Part shown: in pieces, positions 47,366-54,941 of the stretch
Numbering within the stretch: the first letter of the stretch is position 1
How the letters are laid out: every line of letters starts with the position of its first letter
Assembly: GCF_002250625.1 (NCBI RefSeq)
Contig: NZ_NMVQ01000007.1
Span: forward strand, 49,676-113,675
Direction: 5' to 3'
Origin: Enemella dayhoffiae
GTDB taxonomy: Bacteria; Actinomycetota; Actinomycetes; Propionibacteriales; Propionibacteriaceae
DNA: 64,000 bases
Program-made: the position numbers and the translations under genes
Notes under the pieces: model-generated
What the model saw: the letters and a program-made list of their open reading frames with translations, nothing else
Databases searched by the model: none
Told to the model about the DNA's origin: nothing

Positions 47366-48127
47366 ATGGCGTTGCGGGTGCGTGAGGCGTGGGACGAGGG
47401 GCGGCCGGCGATCGGCGCCTTCCTGTTCACCAGGCTGGACCCGGTGGTGATCGAGTCGATCGCCGCGCTGTTCGACTTCGTCTGCATCGACATGCAGCAC
47501 GGGATGATGGACCACCAGCAGATGGTCGCCGCCATCCGCGCCCTGCAACCCGGCAAGGCGACCGCGATCGTCCGCGTACCGTCGCTGGACAAGGGGCTGA
47601 TCGGGCGCGCCCTGGACGCCGGGGCGATGGGCATCGTGGTGCCCGGGATCGAGTCAGCTGCCCAGGCCGAGGAGGCCGTCACCGCGTGCCGCTACGTGCC
47701 GGAGGGGGAGCGCAGCTATGGTCCGATCGGGGCGATGGTGCGTTATGGCCTGGACTATGCCGACACCGCCAGCGAGCGGGTGCTGGTGATCCCGATGATC
47801 GAGACCCGGGCGGGCCTGGACAAGGCTGCGGAGATCTGCGCGGTACCGGGGCTGGACGCGATCTATGTGGGGCCGTTCGACCTGTCGATCAGCCTCGGGG
47901 GGACGCCGACCCCGGAGGCGATCCGCGACCTGATGCCGACGCTGGAACGGATTGCGGAGACCGCCAGCGCGCACGGGGTGGTGCCCGGGATCCACGGCAC
48001 CTCGGCGCCGGTTGCCGAATGGGCCGGTCTCGGGTTCCGGTTGGTCACCGCCACCACCGACTTCGACGTGCTCACCCACGGGTTCCGACAGGCCGCCGGA
48101 CAGGAGCGGGGACGGACCGGCTACTGA
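47366..48127 (+). CDS. HpcH/HpaI-family aldolase
   Basis: 253 aa. The family cleaves 2-keto-4-hydroxy acids, for example 4-hydroxy-2-oxovalerate-type or 2-dehydro-3-deoxy acids, with a divalent metal. CIDMQHGMMD (catalytic His), PGIESAAQAEEAV, GPIGAM, IPMIETRAGLDKAAEI and YVGPFDLSISLG (metal Asp) are present. SD AGGAGAGG precedes ATG 47366. Divergent from the AftB-like gene; the 198-nt gap holds no other gene. Confidence 0.88.
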   Translation: MALRVREAWDEGRPAIGAFLFTRLDPVVIESIAALFDFVCIDMQHGMMDHQQMVAAIRALQPGKATAIVRVPSLDKGLIGRALDAGAMGIVVPGIESAAQAEEAVTACRYVPEGERSYGPIGAMVRYGLDYADTASERVLVIPMIETRAGLDKAAEICAVPGLDAIYVGPFDLSISLGGTPTPEAIRDLMPTLERIAETASAHGVVPGIHGTSAPVAEWAGLGFRLVTATTDFDVLTHGFRQAAGQERGRTGY

Positions 48128-48222
48128 TCCGAAAACTGACCCTTGCGCGGTGTCGACATCGGGGAGAAGACTGAGGTCTGCGGCAGTTCGCCGCATCCAT
48201 CCAGATCCGAGGGAGATGTGCA

Positions 48223-48483
48223 GTGACGGACTTCGCTAACGAGGACAAGGACCAGGCGATGGGCTCCGACGGCCACGCGGGCGCCGGTGGAGACGGTGGC
48301 GCCGACGGCGGTGCCGAGAGGAGCCAGGGCGCGGCCGCCAACGACGGCGGCGCGGATGGTGCGGCCGGTGATGGCGGCGCGGACGGCGCTGCCGGCGGTG
48401 ACGGTGGGGCCGACGGTGGCGCCGAGAGCGGTGCTGCCGGTGACGGTGGGGCCGATGGTGGTGCCGACTCCGGCGCCAACTGA
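48223..48483 (+). CDS. Asp/Gly/Ala-repeat small protein, candidate modified-peptide precursor
   Basis: 86 aa. After a polar N-terminus (MTDFANEDKDQAMGSDGHAG) there are five copies of DGGADG(G/A), starting at residues 24, 41, 50, 60 and 74, separated by Ala/Gly/Ser spacers. There is no signal peptide, no aromatic residue after Phe4 and no cysteine. It sits 9 nt before a JmjC-like oxygenase and shares its operon. This layout fits a multi-core precursor modified at Asp, but no modification can be seen. It could instead be a low-complexity structural protein. Confidence 0.6.
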   Translation: MTDFANEDKDQAMGSDGHAGAGGDGGADGGAERSQGAAANDGGADGAAGDGGADGAAGGDGGADGGAESGAAGDGGADGGADSGAN

Positions 48484-48492
48484 AACCACGCA

Positions 48493-49737
48493 GTGAACGA
48501 CGAACGGCCCCAGACCTCGGTGCTCGCCCGGCTGACCGGGCACACCGCCGCGGATTTCGCGGAACGGTTCTGGGGCCGTTCGCCATTGCTGGCGCGACGC
48601 CAGGAGCGCGGGGGCGGGGACTTCGGGGAGCTGTTCTCGCTGGCCGCCGCCGACGAACTGATCGCCGATCGGGGACTGCGTACCCCGTTCGTGCGGATGG
48701 CCAAGGACGGGAAAACCCTGCCGGAGAAGGATTTCACCGCGGGTGGGGGAGCAGGGGCGGGGATCGCCGATCAGGTCGACGAGGACAGGGTACGCCGACA
48801 GCTCGACTCCGGCGCGACCCTGGTGCTGCAGGCGCTGCACCGGACCTGGCCGCCGGTACGCCGGTTCGTGGACGACCTGGTCGCCGAGCTGGGGCACCCG
48901 GTGCAGGTGAACTGCTATCTCACCCCGGATCGACAGCAGGGGTTCAGCCATCACTACGACGTGCACGACGTGTTCGTGCTGCACCTGCACGGCCGCAAGG
49001 AGTGGGTGGTGCACGAGCCGGTGCTGCAGCACCCGCTGCGCGACCAGCCCTGGACCGATCGGGCGGACGAGGTGCGGGCGCGGGGGATCGAGGAGCCTCT
49101 GCTGCGGGTGGTGCTGGAGCCGGGTGATTGTCTCTATCTGCCCCGCGGTTTCGTCCACGCGGCGCGGGCCACCGGCGGTCTGGCCGCCCACCTGACCGTC
49201 GGCGTACACAACTGGACGCCGCAGGCGCTGGCGACCGAACTGGTCGACGCGGCGACCGCCCGGCTTCGCGAGGATCCGGAACTGCGGCGGTCGCTGGCTC
49301 CGGGAGTCGCTGTTGGTGAGGCGGCCGGGATCGAGGCCGAGCTGGAGCTGGTACGCCGGCGGCTGCTGGAGACCTTGGCCGAGGTGTCAGCCGAAGAGGT
49401 CGCCGAGGTGCTGGGGCGCCGGGCCGCCCGCACGCAGCGCCCTGCCGCGGTTGCCCCGTTCGCGACCCTGTCCGCGGCCGAATCCTTGGCGCCGGCGAAT
49501 CGGTTGCGGCTGCGGCCCGGGCTGATGCTGCGGCTGGAGTCGGCCGGAGATGGTGACTGGCGGGCGGAGTCACGGGCGGGGCAGTGTGTGCTGCCAGATT
49601 CGGTGGCCCGGGCGCTCCGACGACTGGAGCAGGGACCCGCCACCGTCGAGGAGCTGTACGGGGTGAGCGGAGCTGACCTGAACGGGCTGCGTATGCTCGT
49701 CCGACACGGCTTGGCGCAGATCGGGGAGGATCGATGA
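48493..49737 (+). CDS. JmjC/cupin-4-like Fe(II)/2-oxoglutarate oxygenase
   Basis: 414 aa resembling bacterial ribosomal-oxygenase/YcfD-like proteins. The iron triad is probably H154-x-D156 (in FSHHYDVHDVF) and H222 (in GDCLYLPRGFVHAA). The FWGRSPLL opening and the C-terminal winged-helix-like region (ATVEELYGVSGADLNGLRMLVRHGL) fit cupin_4 proteins. Known members hydroxylate Arg or His side chains in ribosomal proteins; here a repeat peptide is encoded immediately upstream. GTG 48493; the stop overlaps the next ATG as ATGA. Confidence 0.82.
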   Translation: MNDERPQTSVLARLTGHTAADFAERFWGRSPLLARRQERGGGDFGELFSLAAADELIADRGLRTPFVRMAKDGKTLPEKDFTAGGGAGAGIADQVDEDRVRRQLDSGATLVLQALHRTWPPVRRFVDDLVAELGHPVQVNCYLTPDRQQGFSHHYDVHDVFVLHLHGRKEWVVHEPVLQHPLRDQPWTDRADEVRARGIEEPLLRVVLEPGDCLYLPRGFVHAARATGGLAAHLTVGVHNWTPQALATELVDAATARLREDPELRRSLAPGVAVGEAAGIEAELELVRRRLLETLAEVSAEEVAEVLGRRAARTQRPAAVAPFATLSAAESLAPANRLRLRPGLMLRLESAGDGDWRAESRAGQCVLPDSVARALRRLEQGPATVEELYGVSGADLNGLRMLVRHGLAQIGEDR

Positions 49738-50681
49738 GCTCTCCAAAACGACCCGCCGATTTCGCCTGCTCCACGGCGGCCCGTGCCCGGGGTGATCAGC
49801 TCGTCGGTACCGCACCGCCAGCGCGGCGCTGGTTTTTGGTCGAGCAGCCGGGCGGTTGGGGTGCGACCGCGTGGGCGGGGCTGGACGTGGCGGCGCCGAT
49901 GAAGGACCTGCTGCAGGGGGTGTTGAACCTGGCCGAGGCCCGGCTGATGCTGATCCGCCGACCGGGGCACGGGCGCGACACCGTGACCGGGGGTGGCCGG
50001 CGGCGGTGGTGTGTGGTGGATCCTCTTGCGCCGCGACGGGTCCGCTGGGGGGTCGCCGACTCCGACGCCGATGTGCTGCGCGCGGCGGAACTGTTCGCCG
50101 GGGCGAACCCTGAGCTGAACGAGCTCGAGCCGGTCAAGGTGAGTCCGGGGGAGCCGGAGCTGTTGATGGTGTGCACCCACGGCCGCAAGGACGTCTGCTG
50201 CGCCACCCGGGGCCGTCCGGTCGCGGCACGAGCGGCCGAGCTGTGGCCCGAGGCGACCTGGGAGTGCACGCACACCGGCGGGGACCGGTTCGCCGGTAAT
50301 CTGCTCCTGCTTCCGGACGGTGCCTGTTATGGCGGGATCGATCCGGAGTCGGTGGAGGCGATCGTGCGGGCTCATGTAGCCGGTCGGGTCGACCCCACCC
50401 AGTTGCGTGGGCCGACCGGCCACCCGGCCTGGGCGCAGGCGGCCGCGGTGGCGGCATACCGGCAGATGGGACCGCTGCGTTGGGACCAGGTGCACCCGAT
50501 CTCCGAGGAATCGGACGGGGAGCAGTGGCGGGTCGTGCTCGACGTCGACGAGGTCCTGGTCGAGGTGACCGGCCACCAGCGGGTCACTGAGGCGGATTTC
50601 CTGACCTGCAAGGCCGACCTGCCGAAACGGATGCTGCTGGCCGTCGTCGACGACTTGCGGCCCCTGGCGGCGGTGGACTGA
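49734..50681 (+). CDS. Sucrase/ferredoxin-like (Apd1-type) protein
   Basis: 315 aa. Members are thioredoxin-fold proteins that bind a 2Fe-2S cluster with mixed Cys/His ligands. The family motifs CTHGRKDVCCATRGRPVA (Cys and His cluster residues) and WECTHTGGDRFAGNLLLLPDGACYGG are clear. The start overlaps the oxygenase stop by 4 nt, so it is translationally coupled; it may supply electrons to the iron enzyme or to its product. Final segment after about 230 is helical and of unknown role. Confidence 0.85.
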   Translation: MSSPKRPADFACSTAARARGDQLVGTAPPARRWFLVEQPGGWGATAWAGLDVAAPMKDLLQGVLNLAEARLMLIRRPGHGRDTVTGGGRRRWCVVDPLAPRRVRWGVADSDADVLRAAELFAGANPELNELEPVKVSPGEPELLMVCTHGRKDVCCATRGRPVAARAAELWPEATWECTHTGGDRFAGNLLLLPDGACYGGIDPESVEAIVRAHVAGRVDPTQLRGPTGHPAWAQAAAVAAYRQMGPLRWDQVHPISEESDGEQWRVVLDVDEVLVEVTGHQRVTEADFLTCKADLPKRMLLAVVDDLRPLAAVD

Positions 50682-50803
50682 GGAGTCGCCCACGTTGGCT
50701 GAGCGGCGAGGAACGAGCAAGTCGAAGCCCAGGGGATTGCGTTGGTGGGCCCGCGGCAACTGCCCTATGCTGGTCCGGTCCGCGGTGGAGTACGCCCGGA
50801 CGG

Positions 50804-50876
50804 GTCCCCTTCGTCTAGCGGCCTAGGACACCGCCCTTTCAAGGCGGCAGCGCGGGTTCGAATCCCGTAGGGGATA
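50804..50876 (+). tRNA. tRNA-Glu (TTC)
   Basis: 73 nt. Acceptor GTCCCCT/AGGGGAT with one G-U pair, D arm CTAGCGGCCTAG, anticodon loop CTTTCAA giving TTC, T arm GCGGGTTCGAATCCCGT. Integrase remnants begin just downstream, suggesting use as an attachment site. Confidence 0.95.
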
Positions 50877-50939
50877 CTCATGATCAAACTGGTCCTGACC
50901 AGGGGAGATGGAAATCACCTCGGCGTCAATTCTGGTCGA

Positions 50940-51118
50940 ATCAGGGCCGCTGTTACACACTTTTGACACATTTCCTGAGAGTTCTGCGCGGCGGGCGCGG
51001 TCCATCGCATCGCTCGTCCAGCCGGTCCCCGAACAGGTGCCCATAGTTGTCCAGCGTCAGGGTCGCCGACTTGTGTCCCAGCATCTGCTGGACGACCTTC
51101 ACATCGGCCCCGCACCCC
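50940..51118 (-). pseudogene. Tyrosine integrase C-terminal remnant 1
   Basis: Reading leftward from 51118: GADVKVVQQMLGHKSATLTLDNYGHLFGDRL, the C-terminal part of phage-type tyrosine recombinases (HKSATLTLDNY with the catalytic Tyr). One base slip is needed to continue into DAMDRARRAELSGNVSKVCNSG and the stop. The rest of the gene is gone. It lies directly behind tRNA-Glu. Confidence 0.75.
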
Positions 51119-51252
51119 TAAGTCGACTATTGCGTCACACTAGTCGGAGTGGCGCCAGATCTCGACAAGCCGAATGCTCATAATCACACTCGCTCTCAGC
51201 AGGTTCTATGGGCGTCACTGCGGCTCCGCCGCGATGGATCGCCCTCTTAGAG

Positions 51253-51276
51253 TAGGATTGAATCCTACCCGTAGGA
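51253..51276. promoter_or_regulatory. Palindromic operator before the ParD-like antitoxin
   Basis: GTAGGATTGAATCCTAC (51253-51269) is a perfect palindrome around one base and overlaps a second one, CCTACCCGTAGG (51265-51276). It lies 8 nt before the antitoxin's ATG region, as expected for autoregulation by a ribbon-helix-helix antitoxin. Confidence 0.7.
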
Positions 51277-51284
51277 GGCTGACC

Positions 51285-51545
51285 ATGCGGACGACCAGGC
51301 AAATGAGCGTGACCCTGCCCAACGAGATGGCAGACATGGTCCGCGCCCGAGTTTCCTCGGGGGAATACGCCTCGGAGAGCGAGGTCATTCGTGAGGGCTT
51401 GCGCGCTCTGGCGGCACGCGACCGAGCGGTCGAGGCGTGGCTGCATGATCAGGTCGGTCCGGCGTACGACCGGCTTGTCGAGGATCCCGCGCGCGCTATG
51501 ACCGCAGATCAGGTGCGTGCTCGACTGGCGCAGGATGCTGGATAG
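51285..51545 (+). CDS. parD: ParD-like ribbon-helix-helix antitoxin
   Basis: 86 aa. The N-terminal RHH domain (RQMSVTLPNEMADMVRARVSSGEYASESEVIREGLRAL) is typical of ParD/CopG antitoxins, followed by a toxin-binding tail. SD TAGGAGG sits before the ATG, within the operator region. The stop overlaps the toxin start as TAGTG, indicating coupling. The family symbol is by analogy. Confidence 0.85.
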   Translation: MRTTRQMSVTLPNEMADMVRARVSSGEYASESEVIREGLRALAARDRAVEAWLHDQVGPAYDRLVEDPARAMTADQVRARLAQDAG

Positions 51546-51856
51546 TGGCGGTCACGGTCTCATTCGCACCCGAGGCAACCGACCAACTCGTCGCTCTGCG
51601 TCGCTATGTCGCGGCGGCGAGTGCACCTGAGATAGCTGCTCAGTACGTGGACTCGATCATTGCCTATTGCGAGGGCCTGGGGGTGTTTCCGCATCGGGGT
51701 ACGAGTCGGGATGACATTCGCCAGGGCCTGCGGGTCACGAGTTTCCGCAAGCGGGTGATGGTCGCTTTTGTGGTCGATGACAGCGCCGGCACTCTGACCG
51801 TCATCGGGATCTTTGCTGGGGGCCAGGACTATGAGTCGCTTCTGGGCGACTCATGA
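51545..51856 (+). CDS. parE: ParE/RelE-family toxin
   Basis: 103 aa. It has the fold pattern of ParE: VSFAPEATDQLVALRRYVA at the start, FPHRGTSRDDIRQGLRV, FRKRVMVAFVVDD and TVIGIFAGGQDYESLL at the end. ParE toxins poison DNA gyrase. GTG start overlaps the antitoxin stop. The 3' end overlaps a convergent gene by about 56 nt. Confidence 0.85.
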   Translation: MAVTVSFAPEATDQLVALRRYVAAASAPEIAAQYVDSIIAYCEGLGVFPHRGTSRDDIRQGLRVTSFRKRVMVAFVVDDSAGTLTVIGIFAGGQDYESLLGDS

Positions 51857-52268
51857 ACCCGAGTCCCAGCAACGTTCCGCGGTCTGGTGGCATTCGCGCA
51901 CGCATCGGTGTGTCGGGGTCACCGCGATGTGTGGCAACGACCCTGATCAGCCCGACGATGTGGTCGTTGAACTCCTCCAAGTCCTCGGCCGGGATCCAAT
52001 ACTCGAGGATCGTGTCGCCGCCGACTCGCTGCACGTCGTAACGGTCGAGGTAGCTGGTCTCGACTTCGAATCGGGTGACATGGCCCACGCCGTGGGCTGG
52101 CACCTGAATCTCCTGGGCCAACTCCGTCGCATAGTCCTCGTTCAGGACCGGATAGAAGATCGGTTGCCAGTCCAAGCGAGGTGGACACCGCTGCCAGCCG
52201 CTCTCTGCCACGATCGCCAACTCGGCATCGTTGCAAGGGCGCCACAGAGTGGTGGTTGTTGCGGTCAT
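51801..52268 (-). CDS. ADP-ribosylation/crystallin J1-like small protein
   Basis: 155 aa. Core residues 5-105 (TLWRPCNDAELAIVAESGWQRCPPRLDWQPIFYPVLNEDYATELAQ, RFEVETSYLDRYDVQRVGG, LEYWIPAEDLEEFNDHIVG) match a common actinobacterial family annotated as ADP-ribosylation/crystallin J1, function uncertain. The last roughly 40 residues overlap the antisense end of the ParE gene and probably arose by read-through after truncation of the native 3' end. Flanked by integrase remnants. Confidence 0.55.
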   Translation of the reverse strand: MTATTTTLWRPCNDAELAIVAESGWQRCPPRLDWQPIFYPVLNEDYATELAQEIQVPAHGVGHVTRFEVETSYLDRYDVQRVGGDTILEYWIPAEDLEEFNDHIVGLIRVVATHRGDPDTPMRARMPPDRGTLLGLGFMSRPEATHSPGPQQRSR

Positions 52269-52363
52269 CGTGTTCCACCTGAGGTCAGCGGCAAATTAGT
52301 GAACCTTGGGTGGTTTCGACGAGGCATTCAGCTGCGCCGGATCAATCGAACATCGAGCGTCTT

Positions 52364-52500
52364 CTGTTACACACTTTTTGACACAATCCTTTCGAGAATC
52401 AGGGGCGCTGTTACACACTTTTGACACACTTCCTGAGAGTTCTGCGCGGCGGGCTCGATCCATCGCATCGCTCACGACGAGCCGATTGAAGATGGCCGGC
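52364..52500 (-). pseudogene. Tyrosine integrase 3'-end remnant 2, plus a partial third copy
   Basis: 52402-52475 repeats about 75 nt of the 3' end of remnant 1 (50944-51014) with few changes, in the same orientation, including CTGTTACACACTTTTGACAC. A further copy of that 21-nt end occurs at 52364-52385 with one extra T. The direct repeats bracket the ParDE module. From about 52500 to 52790 I see no gene; TTGACT at 52712 may be part of the next promoter. Confidence 0.7.
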
Positions 52501-52792
52501 CGTCAACTCGCTCACGTCGGTCGTGGGTAACGCTATCGGGGACTCAACTTCACGCGTTGGGCGACGTCTAGTTGGGTAAGAACCGCGCGCGCCAGAAGTT
52601 GCACACGAGGCCATCGACTGGAACCGGCCCAAGGAGGTCCACCTCGGCTGGGCCGACCGGAGAACACCGCCTTTCGAACCAAGGAAATCCTGCCAAATCT
52701 TGACGCGGGACACTCTCACTTGACTCACCGACGTCCCACTGTGAGTGTGAAGAGGTTGGAAGTTCGCCACGCACGACGATTGGAGACTCACC

Positions 52793-53959
52793 ATGAAGGC
52801 TGTGGTCTATCAGGGACCTCGCGATGTCGCGGTCACGGATGTTCCGGACGCGAAGATCGAGCGACCCACCGACGTACTGGTCAAGGTTACGACCACCAAC
52901 ATCTGCGGCTCGGACCTGCACATGTATGAGGGGCGGACCTCTTTCGAAAAGGGCCGGACGTTCGGTCACGAGAACATGGGCGAGGTGGTTGAGGTCGGTC
53001 AGGGCGTGGAGAAGGTCAAGGTGGGCGACCGGGTCGTGCTGCCGTTCAATATCTCGTGCGGGTTCTGCAAGAACTGCGAGCGCGGGCTCACGAATTACTG
53101 CCTGACGACGCAGCCGGAGCCGTCGTTCGCCGGTGCGGCTTACGGGTTCGCAGACATGGGCCCGTACGGCGGCGGGCAGGCGGAGCTGCTCCGGGTGCCC
53201 TTCGGCGACCACAACGCGCTGCGCCTGGGTGAGGACGCGCAGGAGAAGGAGAACGACTACGTCATGCTCTCCGACATCTTCCCCACCGGTTACCACGCCA
53301 CCGAGATGGCTGGCGTGATCCCGGGCGACAGCGTCGTGATCGCCGGGGCCGGACCGGTGGGGCTGATGGCTGCCCTGTCCGCGACGATCAAGGGCGCCTC
53401 GAAGGTGATGGTGGTCGATCGCCACCCCGACCGGCTCGCGCTGGCCGAGCAGATCGGGGCGATCGCCATCGACGACTCCAAGACCGATCCTGTGCAGGCT
53501 GTGTTGGACGAGACGATGGGACTCGGTGCCGACCGTGGCTGCGAGTGCGTGGGCTATCAGGCACACGATCCTCAGGGCAACGAAGACACTGCTGCCACCT
53601 TGAACATGCTCATCAACGCGGTTCGTTTCACCGGCGGGATCGGCACCGTCGGCGTGTTCATTCCTCAGGATCCAGGGGCCAAGAGCGACTTGGCCAAGCA
53701 GGGCAAGGCGGCAATCGACTTCGGCATGCACTGGTTGAAGGGGCAGACCATGGGAACCGGTCAAGCCCCGGTCAAGCGGTACAACCGCCGGCTGCGGGAT
53801 CTGATTGCGGCTGACAAGGCGAAGCCGTCCTGGATCGTCTCCCACGAGATCTCGCTGGAGCAGGCTGCCGACGCCTACAGGAACTTCGACGCCAGGTCTG
53901 AGGGTTGGACCAAGGTCGTCATCAAGCCCGGCATGTCGAGCGGAAAGAAGGCGAGCTAA
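52793..53959 (+). CDS. fdhA: Glutathione-independent formaldehyde dehydrogenase (zinc MDR family)
   Basis: 388 aa. The catalytic zinc site (ICGSDLHMYEG, GHENMGEVVEVG), the structural zinc cysteines (CGFCKNCERGLTNYC) and the NAD-binding GAGPVGLMAALSA are present. The long loop and FPTGYHATEMA match Pseudomonas-type formaldehyde dehydrogenase, which oxidises formaldehyde with bound NAD. First of three tightly packed genes. SD TTGGAG precedes the ATG. Its GGCGTAC content is lower than that of the flanks, hinting at acquired DNA. Confidence 0.9.
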   Translation: MKAVVYQGPRDVAVTDVPDAKIERPTDVLVKVTTTNICGSDLHMYEGRTSFEKGRTFGHENMGEVVEVGQGVEKVKVGDRVVLPFNISCGFCKNCERGLTNYCLTTQPEPSFAGAAYGFADMGPYGGGQAELLRVPFGDHNALRLGEDAQEKENDYVMLSDIFPTGYHATEMAGVIPGDSVVIAGAGPVGLMAALSATIKGASKVMVVDRHPDRLALAEQIGAIAIDDSKTDPVQAVLDETMGLGADRGCECVGYQAHDPQGNEDTAATLNMLINAVRFTGGIGTVGVFIPQDPGAKSDLAKQGKAAIDFGMHWLKGQTMGTGQAPVKRYNRRLRDLIAADKAKPSWIVSHEISLEQAADAYRNFDARSEGWTKVVIKPGMSSGKKAS

Positions 53960-53960
53960 T

Positions 53961-54530
53961 ATGGCAGCGGATCTGCAGGGCAGGAGGGTCGCGATTCTCG
54001 CCGCGGACGGGGTCGAGCGCGTCGAACTTGAGCAGCCCCGAGAGGCACTGGACCGGGCCGGCGCTCGGACCGAGGTCCTCTCGATCCACGACGGCGAGAT
54101 CAAGGCCCGTGAGAACGACCTGGATGAAGCGGGCACGTTCACTGTCGACGGGCTGGTCGCCGACGCCTCGGTGGGCGACTACGACGCCCTGCTGCTGCCC
54201 GGCGGCACGGTTAACCCCGACCAGCTCCGGGTCGACAAGGACGCCGTTTCCTTCGTCCGCGACTTCGTCGAGAGCGGCAAGCCAGTGGCGGCGATCTGTC
54301 ACGGGCCGTGGACGCTGATCGAGGCCGGCGTGGTTACCGGTCGTACCCTGACGTCGTTCCCGAGCATTCGCACGGACCTGCGCAACGCCGGCGCCGACGT
54401 CGTCGACCAAGACGTGGTGGTCGACAAAAATCTCATCACCAGCCGTTCGCCGGAGGACCTGTCTGCGTTCTCCGACGCAATAGTGTCCCAACTCGCGGGC
54501 ACCCCGAAACAGGAAGAAGAGAAGTCATGA
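53961..54530 (+). CDS. DJ-1/PfpI-family protein
   Basis: 189 aa. The nucleophile elbow AAICHGPWTLIEAG (Cys in the ICHG motif) and the early VAILAADGVERVELEQP fit the PfpI/YhbO type, linked to deglycase, protease or chaperone activity. It starts one base after the fdhA stop and overlaps the next gene (ATGA), consistent with joint aldehyde-stress defence. Confidence 0.88.
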   Translation: MAADLQGRRVAILAADGVERVELEQPREALDRAGARTEVLSIHDGEIKARENDLDEAGTFTVDGLVADASVGDYDALLLPGGTVNPDQLRVDKDAVSFVRDFVESGKPVAAICHGPWTLIEAGVVTGRTLTSFPSIRTDLRNAGADVVDQDVVVDKNLITSRSPEDLSAFSDAIVSQLAGTPKQEEEKS

Positions 54531-54829
54531 GTGTGACCAAGGGACTGCTGGTCAGGTTTGACGCGTTGCCCGGGAAGGAGGACGACGTGAGGGAGTTCCT
54601 TGACAGCGGTCGTGCGCTTGTCGAGGAAGAGCAGGCGACCACCGCGTGGTTCGCGATCCGCCTCGGGCCGTCCTCGTTCGGGATCTTCGACGTATTCCCC
54701 GATGACGCCGGACGTGACGCCCACCTGTCCGGCCCCGTAGCGGTAGCTCTTGGCGAGCAGACCGGCACGTTGTTCTCCGAACCCACGATCGAGAAGCTCG
54801 ACGTACTGGCCACCAAGCTCCCCGCCTGA
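54527..54829 (+). CDS. Antibiotic-biosynthesis-monooxygenase (ABM/YgiN-like) protein
   Basis: 100 aa dimeric ferredoxin-like fold. LLVRFDALPGKEDDVREFLDSG at the start, TTAWFAIRLGPSSFGIFDVFPDDAGRDAHLSG and LDVLATKLPA at the end follow the putative quinol monooxygenase pattern. The start overlaps the DJ-1 gene stop. Third gene of the formaldehyde operon; perhaps handles quinones or aldehydes. Confidence 0.8.
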   Translation: MSVTKGLLVRFDALPGKEDDVREFLDSGRALVEEEQATTAWFAIRLGPSSFGIFDVFPDDAGRDAHLSGPVAVALGEQTGTLFSEPTIEKLDVLATKLPA

Positions 54830-54941
54830 CACCACAGACCGGGAGTACTGGCCAGAGAGGAGGGGTCGCTGCACACGCCAACTTCGGGCTTGCCCAGCCC
54901 GCTGACGGCGTCGCAGCGGCCCCTTCTCTTGTGCCTATCGC

